Shown piece after piece: positions 1 to 8,047 of a stretch of 13,544 nucleotides of DNA. Under the pieces are notes generated by a model, which was given only the letters and a program-made list of their open reading frames with translations, ran no database searches and was not told the origin of the DNA. Numbering within the stretch: the first letter of the stretch is position 1; the number at the start of each line of letters is the position of its first letter. Source of the DNA: JAEUNJ01 sp052035955 (GTDB lineage Bacteria; Pseudomonadota; Gammaproteobacteria; Burkholderiales; Rhodocyclaceae); assembly GCA_052035955.1 (NCBI GenBank), contig JBPOHD010000046.1:1-13544 (forward strand). Direction: 5' to 3'. The position numbers and the translations under genes are program-made.

Positions 1-2
1 CC

Positions 3-1127
3 CAGTTCATGAACGAGGTGGCGTCGCCGACCCCCCTCGGCCCGGCCCGCAAGCCCCCGGGGCCGGTGGTGATCTGGAACCTGATCCGCCGCTGCAACCT
101 CACCTGCAAGCACTGCTACTCGATCTCGGCCGACAAGGATTTCCCCGGCGAGCTATCCACCGAGGAGGTCTACCGGGTCATGGACGACCTGAAGGCCTTC
201 CGGGTGCCGGCCCTGATCCTGTCGGGCGGCGAGCCCCTGCTGCGGCCGGACATCTTCGACATCGCCCGGCGCGCAAGATCCCTGGGCTTCTACACCGCCC
301 TGTCCTCGAACGGCACCCTGATCGATCCGGCCATGCTGGCGCGCATCGCCGCCGTGGGCTTCGACTACGTGGGCGTCAGTCTGGACGGCCTGGGCGGGAC
401 CCACGACCGCTTCCGCCGCCAGGCCGGTGCCTTCGACGCCTCGCTGGCAGGCATCCGCCTCTGCCGCGACGCCGGCCTCAAGGTCGGCGTCCGCTTCACG
501 CTGACGAAGGACAACTTCCAGGACCTGCCGGGCCTGCTGCGCCTGGTCGAGGACGAAGGGATAGACCGCTTCTACTTCTCCCACCTCAACTACGCGGGCC
601 GCGGCAACAGGAACCGCAAGGACGACGCCCAGCACCGCATGACCCGGGAGGCCATGGACCTGCTGTTCGACACCTGCTGGGGATACCGGCAGCGCGGGCT
701 GGAGAAGGAGTTCACCACCGGCAACAACGACGCGGACGGCGTCTACCTGCTGCACTGGGTGGGCCGGCACTTCCCCGAGCGGGTGCCGCATGTCCGGGGG
801 AAGCTGGCCCAGTGGGGCGGCAATTCCAGTGGCATCAACGTCGCCAACATCGACAACCTGGGACAGGTGCACCCGGACACCATGTGGTGGCACCACAACC
901 TGGGCAGCGTTCGCGAGCGCCCCTTCTCCGAGATCTGGCAGGACGTCTCGGACCCGCTGATGGCCGGCCTGAAGCGGGTGCCGCGCCAGGTGGGCGGCCG
1001 CTGCGGCCGCTGCGCCCATTTCGACATCTGCGGTGGCAACACCCGCGTCCGCGCCCAGCAGCTTACGGGCGACCCCTGGGCCGAGGATCCGGGCTGCTAC
1101 CTGACCGACGAGGAGATCGGGTCGTGA
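3..1127 (+). CDS. nirJ: Heme d1 biosynthesis radical SAM protein NirJ (start probably just upstream of the window)
   Basis: NirJ is a cytoplasmic radical SAM enzyme of heme d1 synthesis. It acts on 12,18-didecarboxysiroheme and removes two propionate side chains on the way to the cofactor of cytochrome cd1 nitrite reductase. Counting from the ATG at 9, the radical SAM cluster motif CNLTCKHC (CxxxCxxC, C29, C33, C36) is followed by a GGEPLLRP motif typical of these enzymes. A C-terminal SPASM/twitch-like cysteine set (C332, C335, C341, C363) can bind a second Fe-S cluster. The ATG at 9 gives 372 residues, but the frame stays open to the window edge and the preceding codons read Gln-Phe. From memory of family N-termini (xxxxQFM-type), I infer that the true start lies a few codons outside the window. 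The ORF ends in GTGA, overlapping a GTG that is in frame with nirN. The function call is very secure and the start is not. Confidence 0.93.
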   Translation, partial: QFMNEVASPTPLGPARKPPGPVVIWNLIRRCNLTCKHCYSISADKDFPGELSTEEVYRVMDDLKAFRVPALILSGGEPLLRPDIFDIARRARSLGFYTALSSNGTLIDPAMLARIAAVGFDYVGVSLDGLGGTHDRFRRQAGAFDASLAGIRLCRDAGLKVGVRFTLTKDNFQDLPGLLRLVEDEGIDRFYFSHLNYAGRGNRNRKDDAQHRMTREAMDLLFDTCWGYRQRGLEKEFTTGNNDADGVYLLHWVGRHFPERVPHVRGKLAQWGGNSSGINVANIDNLGQVHPDTMWWHHNLGSVRERPFSEIWQDVSDPLMAGLKRVPRQVGGRCGRCAHFDICGGNTRVRAQQLTGDPWAEDPGCYLTDEEIGS

Positions 1128-1204
1128 AAAGACTGCGGACCGACCGCAAGGGCGTGGAGGTGCAGAGCCGGTCGCGGAGCTTCGGGACCGGGGATGTCCC
1201 CTGC

Positions 1205-2785
1205 ATGTCTTTCTCCGCGCCCCTGCGCCTCTGCGGCCTGCTCCTGATCTTCGCCGCCTGGGCGAGCGCTCCCGCGTCGGCGGCCGAGCCCGCGGCCCTG
1301 TTCCAGGAACATTGCGCCGCCTGCCACGGGGCGGATCGCCTGGGCCTCTCGGGGCCGGCATTGCTGCCGGAGAGCCTGGAGCGGCTGCGCAAGCCGGAAG
1401 CACTGCGGACCCTGCGCGAGGGTCGCGCCGCCACCCAGATGGCGGGCTTCGCCGATCGGCTGTCGGCGGCCGACATGGACGCCCTGGTGGCCTGGATCTA
1501 CACGCCCGTGGCGCCAAAGCCGGCCTGGGGCGAGGCGGACATCCGGGCCTCGAAGCTGGTGCACCACGCGCCGGGCAGCCTGCCCGACCGGCCCGCCGAC
1601 GCCTTCAAGGGCGTCGACATGATGAACCTGTTCATCGTCGTCGAGACCGGGGACCACCATGTCACCGTCCTGGACGGCGACCGCCTCGAGCCCCTGCACC
1701 GCTTTCCCAGCCGCTACGCCCTGCACGGGGGGCCGAAGTTCACCCCCGAAGGGCGCTACGTCTTCTTCGCCTCCCGGGACGGCTGGGTAAGCAAGTTCGA
1801 CCTATGGAACCTGAAGGTGGTGGCGGAGATCCGGGCCGGCATCAACACCCGCAACGTCGCCGTGTCCGGCGACGGGAAATACGTGGCGGTCGCCAACTAC
1901 CTTCCCCACACCCTGGTCCTGCTCGATGCCGACCTGAACCCGATCCGGATTCACGCTGTCCGCGACAAGGAAGGCAAGGAGTCCTCGCGCGTCTCCGCGG
2001 TCTACGACGCGGCGCCGCGGCGCAGCTTCGTCGCCGCCCTGAAGGACGTGCCGGAGGTCTGGGAGGTCAGCTACGACCCGAAGGCCGAGGACATCCCCAT
2101 CGGCGTCATCCACGACTTCCAGTACAAGGAGGGGGCCTTCATCCCGGGCTTCCTCAATCCGCGCCGCACCCGCCTGCCCGAGCCCCTCGACGACTTCTTC
2201 TTCACCCAGGACTATTCCGAACTCATGGGCGCCGCCCGGGAGGCCGGCAAGGGCCAGGTGGTCAACCTGGACGTGCGCAGGAAGATCGCCGACCTGGCCC
2301 TGCCCGGCATGCCCCACCTGGGTTCCGGCATCACCTGGCAATGGCAGGGGCGAACGGTGATGGCCTCGCCCAACCTGCGGGAAGGCGTGGTCAGCGTCAT
2401 CGACATGAAGGACTGGAAGCTGGTCAAGGCCATCCCCACCCTGGGGCCGGGCTTCTTCATGCGCAGCCACGAGAAGACCCCCTATGCCTGGACCGACTCG
2501 ATGATGGGCAAGGGCAAGGACACCCTGCAGGTGATCGACAAGCGCAGCCTGGAGAAGGTGGCGGAGGTGAAGGTCGCCCCGGGCAAGACCTTCGCCCACA
2601 TCGAGTTCACCCGGGACGGCAAGTACGCGCTGGCGAGCCTCTGGGAGCGCAAGGCCGACGGCGGCGCCCTGGTCGTCCTCGACGCCGCCACCTTCAAGGA
2701 GGTGAAGCGGATCCCGATGGACAAGCCGGTCGGGAAATACAACCTGCATAACAAGATCACGCGCTCCGAGGGGACGAGCCACTAG
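1205..2785 (+). CDS. nirN: Dihydro-heme d1 dehydrogenase NirN (cytochrome c / d1 fusion)
   Basis: NirN is a periplasmic enzyme that introduces the acrylate double bond in the last step of heme d1 synthesis and hands the cofactor to NirS. From the ATG at 1205 the protein has 526 residues. It has a signal peptide with a hydrophobic core at about residues 9-24 and a likely cleavage after Ala-Ser-Ala near residue 26. A c-type heme motif CAACH follows (C37, C40, H41), with M79 in TQMAGF as the probable axial ligand. The rest, from about residue 130, is an eight-bladed cytochrome d1-type propeller. NirS shares this architecture. I prefer NirN because the gene directly follows nirJ, as in nir operons, and because of its length. 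An alternative GTG at 1124 overlaps the nirJ stop and would add 27 basic residues before the signal peptide, which is less likely. The signal-peptide codons resemble the CGCAAAG repeat family described below. Confidence 0.85.
   Translation: MSFSAPLRLCGLLLIFAAWASAPASAAEPAALFQEHCAACHGADRLGLSGPALLPESLERLRKPEALRTLREGRAATQMAGFADRLSAADMDALVAWIYTPVAPKPAWGEADIRASKLVHHAPGSLPDRPADAFKGVDMMNLFIVVETGDHHVTVLDGDRLEPLHRFPSRYALHGGPKFTPEGRYVFFASRDGWVSKFDLWNLKVVAEIRAGINTRNVAVSGDGKYVAVANYLPHTLVLLDADLNPIRIHAVRDKEGKESSRVSAVYDAAPRRSFVAALKDVPEVWEVSYDPKAEDIPIGVIHDFQYKEGAFIPGFLNPRRTRLPEPLDDFFFTQDYSELMGAAREAGKGQVVNLDVRRKIADLALPGMPHLGSGITWQWQGRTVMASPNLREGVVSVIDMKDWKLVKAIPTLGPGFFMRSHEKTPYAWTDSMMGKGKDTLQVIDKRSLEKVAEVKVAPGKTFAHIEFTRDGKYALASLWERKADGGALVVLDAATFKEVKRIPMDKPVGKYNLHNKITRSEGTSH
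1214..1236. repeat. Degenerate CGCAAAG-family repeat inside the nirN signal peptide codons
   Basis: These 23 bases match the reverse complement of 7602-7624, the left repeat of the GxxExxY element, at 17 of 23 positions. All six differences are T in the element and C here. The segment encodes part of the hydrophobic start of the NirN signal peptide (SAPLRLCG). The match was found by eye. A chance match in GC-rich signal-peptide codons is possible. Confidence 0.35.
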
Positions 2786-2796
2786 CCGCGCGGCCG

Positions 2797-2817
2797 AAGG
2801 GGCGGAACCGGCCCCTT
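2797..2817. terminator. Hairpin between the convergent nirN and ispH genes
   Basis: A 7-bp perfect inverted repeat (AAGGGGC / GCCCCTT, 7-base loop) lies 12 bases after the nirN stop. A second hairpin (GCCGGC at 2877-2882 and 2889-2894) sits just past the ispH stop on the other strand. Neither has a clear T-tract, so intrinsic termination is only an inference from position between converging genes. I see nothing else in 2786-2910. Confidence 0.35.
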
Positions 2818-2910
2818 GTACCGGGGAGCGCGGGATCGGGCCGGCGGGGCGCCCTGCTGCGCCCATGTCCCCCGACGCCGGCCCGCGTGCCGGCTGAATG
2901 GGAACAGGCC

Positions 2911-3843
2911 CTAGGCCAGGTCCCGCGGCAGCGGGAAGACCACCCGCTCCTCGATGCCTTCCAGGCGCCGGACTCCCGAGGCGCCCAGCTCCGCCAGGCG
3001 GGCGATGACCTGCTCGACCAGGATCTCCGGCGCCGAGGCGCCGGCCGTCAGGCCGACGCAGCCGCGGCCGGCCAGCCACTCGGGGCGGATCTCCCCGGCC
3101 CGGTCCACCAGGTAGGCCGGCACCCCCATGTTGGCGGCCACTTCGCGCAGGCGGTTGGAATTCGAGCTGTTCGGCGAGCCGACCACGATCACCAGGTCGC
3201 ATTCCCCGGCCATGATCTTCACCGCGTCCTGGCGGTTCTGGGTGGCGTAGCAGATGTCGTCCTTCTTCGGCCCGACGATGTCCGGGAAGCGCTCGCGCAG
3301 GGCGCCGACGATGGCCGCCGCGTCGTCCACGGAAAGGGTGGTCTGGGTCACGTAGGCGAGCCGCGCCGGGTCGGCCACCCGCAGTCCCGCCACGTCCTCC
3401 ACGCTCTCCACCAGGTACATGCCGTCCGCCGCCTGGCCCATGGTGCCTTCCACCTCCGGGTGGCCCTTGTGGCCGATCATGACGATCTCCCGGCCCTGCT
3501 CGCGCATCCGCGTCACCTCGACGTGGACCTTGGTGACCAGGGGGCAGGTGGCGTCGAAGACGCGCAGGCCGCGGCGCTGGGCTTCGGCGCGCACCGACTG
3601 GGGGACGCCGTGGGCGCTGAAGACCAGGGTCGCGCCGTCCGGCACCTCGGCGAGGTCCTCGATGAAGACGGCGCCCTTGGCGCGCAGGTCGTCCACCACG
3701 TAGCGGTTGTGCACCACCTCGTGGCGGACGTAGATCGGCGCGCCGAACTTCTCGAGGGCACGGTCCACGATGGCGATCGCCCGGTCGACCCCGGCGCAGA
3801 AGCCGCGCGGGTTGGCCAGCACCACCTGCATGGCGGCGCCCAT
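2911..3843 (-). CDS. ispH: 4-hydroxy-3-methylbut-2-enyl diphosphate reductase (IspH/LytB)
   Basis: IspH catalyses the last step of the MEP isoprenoid pathway, reducing HMBPP to IPP and DMAPP with a [4Fe-4S] cluster in the cytoplasm. The protein has 310 residues, normal for the family. It shows the N-terminal NPRGFCAGV signature with cluster cysteine C16, C100 in FDATCPLV and C198 in ICYATQNRQ. The HEVVHN motif (41-46) and E130 in GHPEVEGT, the probable proton-relay glutamate, are present. So is the NSSNSNR phosphate-binding stretch (about 225-231). The first ATG shares one base with the fkpB stop (TGATG), which suggests translational coupling. A second Met at residue 5 (start at 3831) would give cysteine spacing closer to E. 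coli. This is the last gene of the ribF-ileS-lspA-fkpB-ispH operon. Confidence 0.97.
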   Translation of the reverse strand: MGAAMQVVLANPRGFCAGVDRAIAIVDRALEKFGAPIYVRHEVVHNRYVVDDLRAKGAVFIEDLAEVPDGATLVFSAHGVPQSVRAEAQRRGLRVFDATCPLVTKVHVEVTRMREQGREIVMIGHKGHPEVEGTMGQAADGMYLVESVEDVAGLRVADPARLAYVTQTTLSVDDAAAIVGALRERFPDIVGPKKDDICYATQNRQDAVKIMAGECDLVIVVGSPNSSNSNRLREVAANMGVPAYLVDRAGEIRPEWLAGRGCVGLTAGASAPEILVEQVIARLAELGASGVRRLEGIEERVVFPLPRDLA

Positions 3844-4283
3844 CAGAGCACCCCCACGACCTGGACCTCGAAGCGGATCGACTTGCCGGCCAGCGGGTGG
3901 TTGAAGTCCACCAGCACCGAATCGGCATCCATCTCCCGCACCAGGCCCGCGTACTTGGAACCGTCGGGGGCGGCGAACTCGATCAGGCTGTGCAGCTCCA
4001 CCTCGGCCGCCGGCGGCAGGCCCGAGCGGGCCACCCGTTGCACCAGCTCCGGATTGTGGAGGCCGAAGGCCTGCTGGGGCTCGAGCAGGAAGACGTGGTG
4101 CTCGCCCTCCGGCAGCCCGACCAGGCAGCGCTCCAGGGTCGGCGCCAGTTCTCCGCTGCCCATCTGCAGCGTCGCCGGGTTGCCGCCGAAGGTGCCCACC
4201 AGTTCCGTGCCGTCGGCCGCGGCGATGCGGTAATGCAGGGTGACGAAGCTGTCGGCGGCCACCGTCGGGGCGGTCTCATTCAT
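3843..4283 (-). CDS. fkpB: FKBP-type peptidyl-prolyl cis-trans isomerase, SlpA/FkpB type
   Basis: This is a cytoplasmic proline isomerase/chaperone of the SlyD-like FKBP group. The 146 residues show the family layout: an FKBP start (VTLHYRIAAADGTEL), a MGSGELAPTLE segment where FKBP inserts its flap domain, an acid-rich flap from about residue 65 to 120, and the closing DFNHPLAGKSIRFEVQVVGV motif characteristic of SlyD/FkpB. It lacks the histidine-rich metal-binding tail of SlyD. Its start overlaps the lspA stop by 8 bases and its stop shares one base with the ispH ATG. The fkpB-ispH pair next to lspA is a classic proteobacterial arrangement. The role in this operon is not clear from the sequence. 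Confidence 0.93.
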   Translation of the reverse strand: MNETAPTVAADSFVTLHYRIAAADGTELVGTFGGNPATLQMGSGELAPTLERCLVGLPEGEHHVFLLEPQQAFGLHNPELVQRVARSGLPPAAEVELHSLIEFAAPDGSKYAGLVREMDADSVLVDFNHPLAGKSIRFEVQVVGVL

Positions 4284-4749
4284 GGGAAGTCTCCGGGGAT
4301 TTCTGCATCAGTTGCTGCCAGACCAGGAGCGCCACGCCGACGCTGATGGCCGAGTCGGCCACGTTGAAGGCCGGCCAGTACCAGCCCGCCACATGGAAGG
4401 AAAGGAAGTCGGCTACGGCGCCGAAGCGCAGGCGATCGACCACGTTGCCCAGGGCGCCGCCGAGGACCAGGGAAAGGGACAGGGACTGGAGCCGAAGCCC
4501 CGGATGGCGGCGCAGCATCGCGACGATCCAGGCCGATATGCCGAGGGCAAGGACCACGAAGAACCAGCGCTGCCAGCCGCCGGCACCGGCCAGGAAGCTG
4601 AAGGCGGCACCGCTGTTGAAGACCAGGACCAGGTCGAAGAAGGCCGTCACGGGCAGCACCTCGCCGACCTGGAACACCGCCAGGACCCAGGCCTTGCTGA
4701 GCTGGTCGAGGACGATCACGCCGGCGGCCAGGGCCAGCCAGGGGAGCAT
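4276..4749 (-). CDS. lspA: Lipoprotein signal peptidase (signal peptidase II)
   Basis: LspA is an inner-membrane aspartyl protease that removes signal peptides from prolipoproteins after diacylglyceryl modification. From the ATG at 4749 it has 157 residues, the usual size. Four hydrophobic segments can be seen, at about 3-24, 60-78, 88-104 and 128-147. The family signatures VLDQLSKAWV, FNSGAAF, GGALGNVVDRL and FNVADSAI are present. The two catalytic aspartates are probably D114 (VADF) and D132 (VADSA). The frame is open further upstream into ileS, but this ATG is preceded by a GGGGGA ribosome binding site and starts right at the first membrane segment. It begins 22 bases after the ileS stop and overlaps fkpB by 8 bases. 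Confidence 0.96.
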   Translation of the reverse strand: MLPWLALAAGVIVLDQLSKAWVLAVFQVGEVLPVTAFFDLVLVFNSGAAFSFLAGAGGWQRWFFVVLALGISAWIVAMLRRHPGLRLQSLSLSLVLGGALGNVVDRLRFGAVADFLSFHVAGWYWPAFNVADSAISVGVALLVWQQLMQKSPETSHE

Positions 4750-4771
4750 CAGCAGGTCCCCCGCCGGGCGG

Positions 4772-7585
4772 TCACGCCGCCTCCCGCCCTTCCCCTTCGC
4801 CGAACAGGTTGGCCGTGCAGCGGCCGCAGAGCTCGGGGTGCCCGGCGTCGCGGCCCACGTCATCGCGCCAGTGCCAGCAGCGGGCGCACTTGGCATGGGT
4901 GGAGGGCAGGGCGATCACCGCCTCGGCGCCGGCGTCGGCCGCCTTCACCAGCACCGCCTTCGAGCAGATCAGCACGAAGCGCAGGTCGTCGCCCAGGCTG
5001 GCCAGGAGTTCGTACTTCGCCCCGCTGGCGCGGATTTCCACCTCGGCCTGCAGGGAGGACCCGATGCCGCCCGCCGTACGCAGGTCCTCCAGCACTTTCG
5101 ACGCCTCCGCCTTCACCTCCCGGATGCGGGTCCAGCGCTCCGCCAGGTTCAAGTCCTCGCCATGCACCGGCAGTTCGTGCCAGGTGGTGAGCATCACCGA
5201 TTCTCCCTGGCCGGCGATCTGCCAGATCTCCTCGGCGGTGAAGGAGAGGATGGGCGCCATCAGCCGGGTCACCGCCTGCAGGATGTGCCAGAGGGCGCTC
5301 TGGGCGGCGCGGCGGGGGCGCGAATCCGTCGCCGAGGTGTAGAGCCGGTCCTTCAGGATGTCCAGGTAGAAGGCGCCCAGGTCCTCGGCGCAGAAGTTCT
5401 GCAGGGCCTGCACCACCTTGTGGAACTCGTAGCGCTCGTAGTCGGCGGCGCACTGGTCCTGTAGGGACCGGGTCATGGCCAAGGCATAGCGGTCGATCTC
5501 CAGCCATTCGGAGACCGGCAGCATGTCCTTCTTCGGGTCGAAGTCGGCCGTGTTGGCGAGCAGGAAGCGCAGCGTGTTGCGCAGCCGGCGATACACCTCC
5601 ACCACCCGGGCCAGGATCTCCTTGGAGATGGAAAGCTCCCCCGAGTAGTCGGTGGCCGCCACCCACAGGCGCAGGATCTCCGCCCCCAGGGTGCCCGAGA
5701 CCTCCTGGGGCGCCACCACGTTGCCCTTCGACTTGGACATCTTCATGCCCTTGCCGTCCACCACGAAGCCGTGGGTCAGCAGCCCCTTGTAGGGCGCCCG
5801 CCCGTCCATGGCGCTGCCGGTCAGCAATGACGAATGGAACCATCCGCGGTGCTGGTCCGAGCCCTCCAGGTAAAGGTCGGCCGGGTACTCGCCCTCCTCC
5901 GCGTGGGAGTTGCGCAGGACCGTCCAGTGGGTCGTCCCGGAGTCGAACCAGACGTCCAGGGTGTCCTTCATCTTGTCGTACTGAGCCGCCTCGTCGCCGA
6001 GCAGTTCGGCCGGATCGAGGCTGAACCAGCCCTCGATGCCCTGCTGCTCGACGCGCTTCGCGACCGCCTCCAGCAGCTCCAGCGTGCGCGGATGCGGCTC
6101 CCCCGTCTCCTTGTGCAGGAAGAAGGGGATGGGCACGCCCCAGTTGCGCTGCCGCGAGACGCACCAGTCGGGCCGGTTGGCGATCATCGCGTGCAGCCGC
6201 GCCTGGCCCCAGTCCGGGTAGAAGCGGGTCGCCTCCACCGCCGCCAGCGCCGCCTGCCGCAGGGTTCGCGTCGCCTCCGGCGAGCCCTCCCGGACCACCG
6301 CCCGGTCCATGCCGACGAACCACTGGGTGGTGGCCCGGTAGATGATCGGCGTCTTGTGCCGCCAGCAATGCATGTAGCTGTGCACGATCTCGCCGCCGGC
6401 GAACAGGCTGCCCACCTCGGCCAGTTTCTCGACGATCACCGGGCCGGCCTTCCAGACGTTCATGCCGCCGAAATAAGGAAGGCTGGCGGCGAACACCCCG
6501 TCGCCCTGGACGGGGGTCAGGATCTCGTCGTTGTGCATGCCGTGCTTGCGGCAGGAATCGAAGTCTTCGAGGCCGTAGGCCGGAGCGCTATGGACGATGC
6601 CGGTACCGGTGTCCAGGGTCACGTACTCGCCCAGGTAGACGGGGGATTTCCGGTCGTAGAACGGGTGGCGGAAACTGACCAGCGACAGGGCCGTCCCCCG
6701 GCAGGCGCCCAGCACCTCGCCCGTCAGCCCGAAGCGGGCCAGGGCCTGGGTGCGCAGTTCGGCGGCCAGGACCAGGCAGCCGCGCTCCGTGCGCACCAGC
6801 TCGTAGGTGAATTCCGGATGCATGTTCAGCGCCTGGTTGGCGGGGATGGTCCACGGGGTCGTGGTCCAGATCACCGCCCAGCAGTCGCCCTCCGGCAGCG
6901 CCCCGATGCCGAAGGCGTGGGCGACGCGGGCCCGCTCGCCGTCGTCGAGGCGGAAGCCGACGTCAATGGCCGGGGACTTCTTGTCCTGGTATTCCACCTC
7001 CGCCTCGGCCAGGGCCGAACCGCAGTCGAAGCACCAGTTCACCGGCTTCAGGCCCTTGAACAGGTAGCCGGCCTGGTACAGCTTGCCGACGGCGCGGATC
7101 TCGTCCGCCTCGTTGCCGAAGGCCATGGTCAGGTAGGGATTGTGCCAATCGCCCAGCACCCCCAGGCGGATGAAGTCCTTCTTCTGCCGCTCCACCTGCT
7201 CGGCCGCGAAGGCGCGGCAGAGGGCCCGCGCCTTGTCGCCCGGCAGGTGCTTGCCGTGGGTCTTCTCGATCTGGTGCTCGATGGGCAGGCCGTGGCAGTC
7301 CCAGCCGGGCACGTAGGGGGCGTCGAAGCCGGCCAGGGTGCGCGAGCGGACGATGACGTCCTTGAGGATCTTGTTCACCGCGTGGCCGATGTGGATGTCG
7401 CCGTTGGCATAGGGCGGCCCGTCGTGCAGCACGAAGCGCGGCCGGCCCCGGGAGGCGGCCCGGATCATGCCGTAGAGGTCCTTCTCCTGCCACTGGCGGA
7501 TCCATTCCGGCTCCCGCCTGGCCAGGTCGCCCCGCATCGGGAACGGGGTGTCGGGCATGTTCAGTGTCTTGCGATAGTCAGCCAT
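4772..7585 (-). CDS. ileS: Isoleucine--tRNA ligase
   Basis: IleS is a cytoplasmic class I aminoacyl-tRNA synthetase that charges tRNA-Ile and edits valine. It has 937 residues, almost the E. coli length. It has the HIGH motif (65-68, in PPYANGDIHIGH), an editing (CP1) domain in the middle with a TTTPWTIPANQAL motif, and the KMSKS loop near residue 600 (MKMSKSKGNV). A C-terminal zinc-binding pair of CxxC motifs follows (C900, C903, C920, C923), the bacterial zinc-containing type. I chose the ATG at 7585 because MADYRKTLNMPDTPF is the standard N-terminus. An in-frame TTG at 7615 lies inside the repeat element and would add only repeat-coded residues. A GGTGAGG Shine-Dalgarno-like sequence 11 bases upstream straddles the left end of the GxxExxY element. 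Confidence 0.98.
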   Translation of the reverse strand: MADYRKTLNMPDTPFPMRGDLARREPEWIRQWQEKDLYGMIRAASRGRPRFVLHDGPPYANGDIHIGHAVNKILKDVIVRSRTLAGFDAPYVPGWDCHGLPIEHQIEKTHGKHLPGDKARALCRAFAAEQVERQKKDFIRLGVLGDWHNPYLTMAFGNEADEIRAVGKLYQAGYLFKGLKPVNWCFDCGSALAEAEVEYQDKKSPAIDVGFRLDDGERARVAHAFGIGALPEGDCWAVIWTTTPWTIPANQALNMHPEFTYELVRTERGCLVLAAELRTQALARFGLTGEVLGACRGTALSLVSFRHPFYDRKSPVYLGEYVTLDTGTGIVHSAPAYGLEDFDSCRKHGMHNDEILTPVQGDGVFAASLPYFGGMNVWKAGPVIVEKLAEVGSLFAGGEIVHSYMHCWRHKTPIIYRATTQWFVGMDRAVVREGSPEATRTLRQAALAAVEATRFYPDWGQARLHAMIANRPDWCVSRQRNWGVPIPFFLHKETGEPHPRTLELLEAVAKRVEQQGIEGWFSLDPAELLGDEAAQYDKMKDTLDVWFDSGTTHWTVLRNSHAEEGEYPADLYLEGSDQHRGWFHSSLLTGSAMDGRAPYKGLLTHGFVVDGKGMKMSKSKGNVVAPQEVSGTLGAEILRLWVAATDYSGELSISKEILARVVEVYRRLRNTLRFLLANTADFDPKKDMLPVSEWLEIDRYALAMTRSLQDQCAADYERYEFHKVVQALQNFCAEDLGAFYLDILKDRLYTSATDSRPRRAAQSALWHILQAVTRLMAPILSFTAEEIWQIAGQGESVMLTTWHELPVHGEDLNLAERWTRIREVKAEASKVLEDLRTAGGIGSSLQAEVEIRASGAKYELLASLGDDLRFVLICSKAVLVKAADAGAEAVIALPSTHAKCARCWHWRDDVGRDAGHPELCGRCTANLFGEGEGREAA

Positions 7586-7598
7586 GGTCGAAAAAACC

Positions 7599-7634
7599 TC
7601 ACCGCAAAGGCGCAAAGACGCAAAGGGCGCGAAG
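7599..7634 (+). repeat. Left inverted repeat of the GxxExxY element
   Basis: TCACCGCAAAGGCGCAAAG (7599-7617) is followed by two more modules, ACGCAAAGG and GCGCGAAGG. The CGCAAAG-like module therefore occurs four times at spacings of 8, 8 and 9 bases. It lies 14 bases upstream of the ileS ATG. Confidence 0.85.
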
Positions 7635-7648
7635 GATCCACATTGGGA

Positions 7649-8047
7649 TCAAAGCCCATTCACGACTCGCCGTATGCCGTTTCGCATCGTGTCAATGTTG
7701 AAGTTCAGCAGCAGGCCCAGCCGGCTGCCCGTAAGCCTGAGATAAGTGAGCAATTGCGCCTGGTGCACCGGCAATAGCGCCTCCACCACCTTGGTCTCGA
7801 CGATCAGTTCCCCGCCCACCCTCAAGTCCAGCCGGTAGGCCGTGCCGAGAGCTTTCCCCTTGTAACGGACGGGTACCTCCACCTCGCGCTCGACCTTGAG
7901 TCGCCGACTGCCAAGCTCTTTGGCCAGACAATCCCGGTAAATGCCTTCCAACAGGCCCGGGCCGAGTTCCCGGTGGACCTCGATCGCGGCACCGATGACT
8001 TCGTTGCTCACCGCATTCAGCGCCTCGACGGACGTGAACGCCGTCAA
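7649..8047 (-). CDS. GxxExxY family protein (PDDEXK_3-like putative nuclease)
   Basis: This is a 132-residue protein of the GxxExxY family (Pfam PF13366, PDDEXK_3), whose biochemical role is not established. The naming motif is G31-LLE-GIY37, preceded by NEVIGAAIEVHRELGP. The PDDEXK-like residues are D74 (YRLDLRV) and the E84-T-K86 pair, followed by conserved HQAQLLTYLRLTG (95-107), LLNFN (113-117) and RRVVNGL at the C-terminus. All predicted active-site residues are present, so the fold looks intact. Translation most likely starts at the TTG at 8047, which overlaps the ribF stop (TTGA). A GTG at codon 13 is the alternative. Codon use is visibly more relaxed (AT-richer) than in ribF and ileS. 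A small hairpin (GATCC/GGATC, 7635-7650) overlaps the stop codon. The gene is enclosed by the inverted repeats, so it is probably cargo or an accessory of the element. Confidence 0.88.
   Translation of the reverse strand: MTAFTSVEALNAVSNEVIGAAIEVHRELGPGLLEGIYRDCLAKELGSRRLKVEREVEVPVRYKGKALGTAYRLDLRVGGELIVETKVVEALLPVHQAQLLTYLRLTGSRLGLLLNFNIDTMRNGIRRVVNGL

Noticed and set aside
1124..1204. GTG at 1124 overlapping the nirJ stop as the nirN start
   Set aside because: It would put 27 polar and basic residues before a normal signal peptide. It remains possible for coupling, but the ATG at 1205 gives a standard exported N-terminus.
2877..2894. GCCGGC/GCCGGC hairpin as a rho-independent terminator of ispH
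   Set aside because: There is no T-tract and GCCGGC is common by chance in such GC-rich DNA. It is mentioned only as a possible structure.
1802..3928. Long open frame of about 700 codons on the minus strand across nirN and ispH
   Set aside because: It is out of frame with ispH, full of Gly/Arg/Pro/His runs and without any family motif. It is a GC-rich shadow of the real genes.
7586..7615. Upstream TTG start for ileS within the repeat
   Set aside because: The added residues (LRLCGEVFST) are just translated repeat, and MADYRKTLN is the normal IleS N-terminus.
5834..7777. Long plus-strand open frame antisense to ileS
   Set aside because: The antisense of a highly biased ileS gene leaves few stops. 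The residues show only low-complexity composition, while ileS itself has every expected motif.
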